Shown: positions 6,090 to 6,571 of the stretch, piece after piece
Layout: each line of letters starts with the position of its first letter
Numbering within the stretch: the first letter of the stretch is position 1
From: Candidatus Fischerbacteria bacterium RBG_13_37_8
GTDB taxonomy: Bacteria > Acidobacteriota > HRBIN11 > MFGW01
DNA: 6,571 nt
Direction: 5' to 3'
Assembly: GCA_001780385.1 (NCBI GenBank)
Contig: MFGW01000012.1
Span: forward strand, 1-6,571
Position numbers and translations under genes: made by a program
Notes under the pieces: model-generated
Seen by the model: the letters and a program-made list of their open reading frames with translations, nothing else
What the model was told of the DNA's origin: nothing
The model's database searches: none

Positions 6090-6571
6090 GAGATTTTCAA
6101 TTCTATTATTATTGACATAGTACAGTCTGGCAGTGATGTTGCGTATGCAAACATCAAAGATGGAATGTTGTTGCAAAATAATGAAATAGAGGGTATTTTA
6201 GCAAAAGCTTCACTGATTTCGTTAGGAAGCTCAATGGATGATACTGTATATTTTATCAATAATAAGCTGACAGATACTTCATTCACTGCCACTTCAACTG
6301 CTTATCTCCTAGATTTTACAGAAGGTAATTTACAAATGAATGGCAATGTTATGTATCATTCACAGGTTCCTTCAAGCATCAATAAAAGCCTCGTTCGAGG
6401 AATTAAATGGCAAGGTTGCAAAATAGAATCTGCCGAAAGAAATAACATTTTGTATAAAGAAATATGCGATGGTCCTTCATGTATTCAAGAAAAAGATGGA
6501 GTATACTTTACTACAGACTGGAATTATAAAGTAGACCTTTACTTTCAAGTTTTAGGATATGGCTGCAGTGA
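6090..6571 (+). CDS. 5'-truncated fragment of a probable beta-helix-type surface protein, running off the window
   Basis: This frame is open from 6090, just after TGA at 6087-6089, to the window end, giving 160 codons. The codons read like a real protein from the first residues. No start is convincing: the ATG at 6165 has no ribosome site at a usable distance and would cut into apparently coding sequence. The most likely explanation is a gene that lost its 5' part beside the insertion sequence. Asn-rich rungs separated by short hydrophobic strands (QNNEIEGI, YFINNKLTD, LQMNGNVMYHS, ERNNILYKEI) resemble right-handed parallel beta-helix proteins, often secreted carbohydrate-active or adhesive proteins. 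A C-x4-C pair (CDGPSC) resembles those in the other AT-rich genes. Low GC matches the Rhs and HEAT-STN genes rather than the transposase. It may instead be an intact gene with a non-standard start. The coding call is fair; the fold is tentative. Confidence 0.6.

Noticed and set aside
6112..6140. TTGACA at 6112 as a promoter for the right-hand frame
   Set aside because: At 17-bp spacing the -10 position reads GATGTT, only half matching, and the stretch looks coding.
6029..6292. Minus-strand frame across the right end of the insertion sequence
   Set aside because: It spans the inverted repeat and is antisense to the better-supported plus-strand frame; no domain is recognised.

Overview
The window suggests a diderm (Gram-negative-type) bacterium with AT-rich accessory DNA. 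The evidence is a large exported-type Rhs/YD-repeat protein, a signal-peptide protein ending in an STN-like domain (a domain known from outer-membrane machinery), and an intact DDE-transposase insertion sequence. I cannot name the species. From memory the transposase resembles elements of anammox planctomycetes and sulfate reducers, and HEAT-repeat exported proteins are common in Planctomycetota, but that is only a lead.

Layout: (1) Bases 1-2804 encode the 3' part of a YD-repeat (Rhs) gene. The frame is open from the first bases, so the gene begins upstream of the window. It ends with the Rhs core signature, DPMGL at 2328-2342, and a 153-residue variable tail. (2) Three bases later, 2808-3836 encodes an exported protein with HEAT-like helices and a C-terminal STN/N0-like domain, probably co-transcribed with the Rhs gene. 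(3) From about 3872 to 6075 lies an insertion sequence. It has two-block terminal inverted repeats, a CTAG at each edge, a consensus-perfect promoter and an apparently intact transposase (4289-6007). (4) From 6090 to the end is an open frame without a convincing start, reading like part of an Asn-rich beta-helix surface protein whose 5' part is missing next to the element.

The Rhs, HEAT-STN and beta-helix frames share a very low GC content and recurrent paired cysteines, which fits exported, disulfide-bonded proteins from one locus. The transposase is visibly richer in G+C and is a later arrival. The most interesting points are the Rhs tail paired with an exported HEAT-STN neighbour, the probably leaderless transposase message, a promoter-spacer sequence repeated inverted at the right end of the element, and a left inverted repeat split by 69 extra bases. 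I see no RNA gene or CRISPR array.
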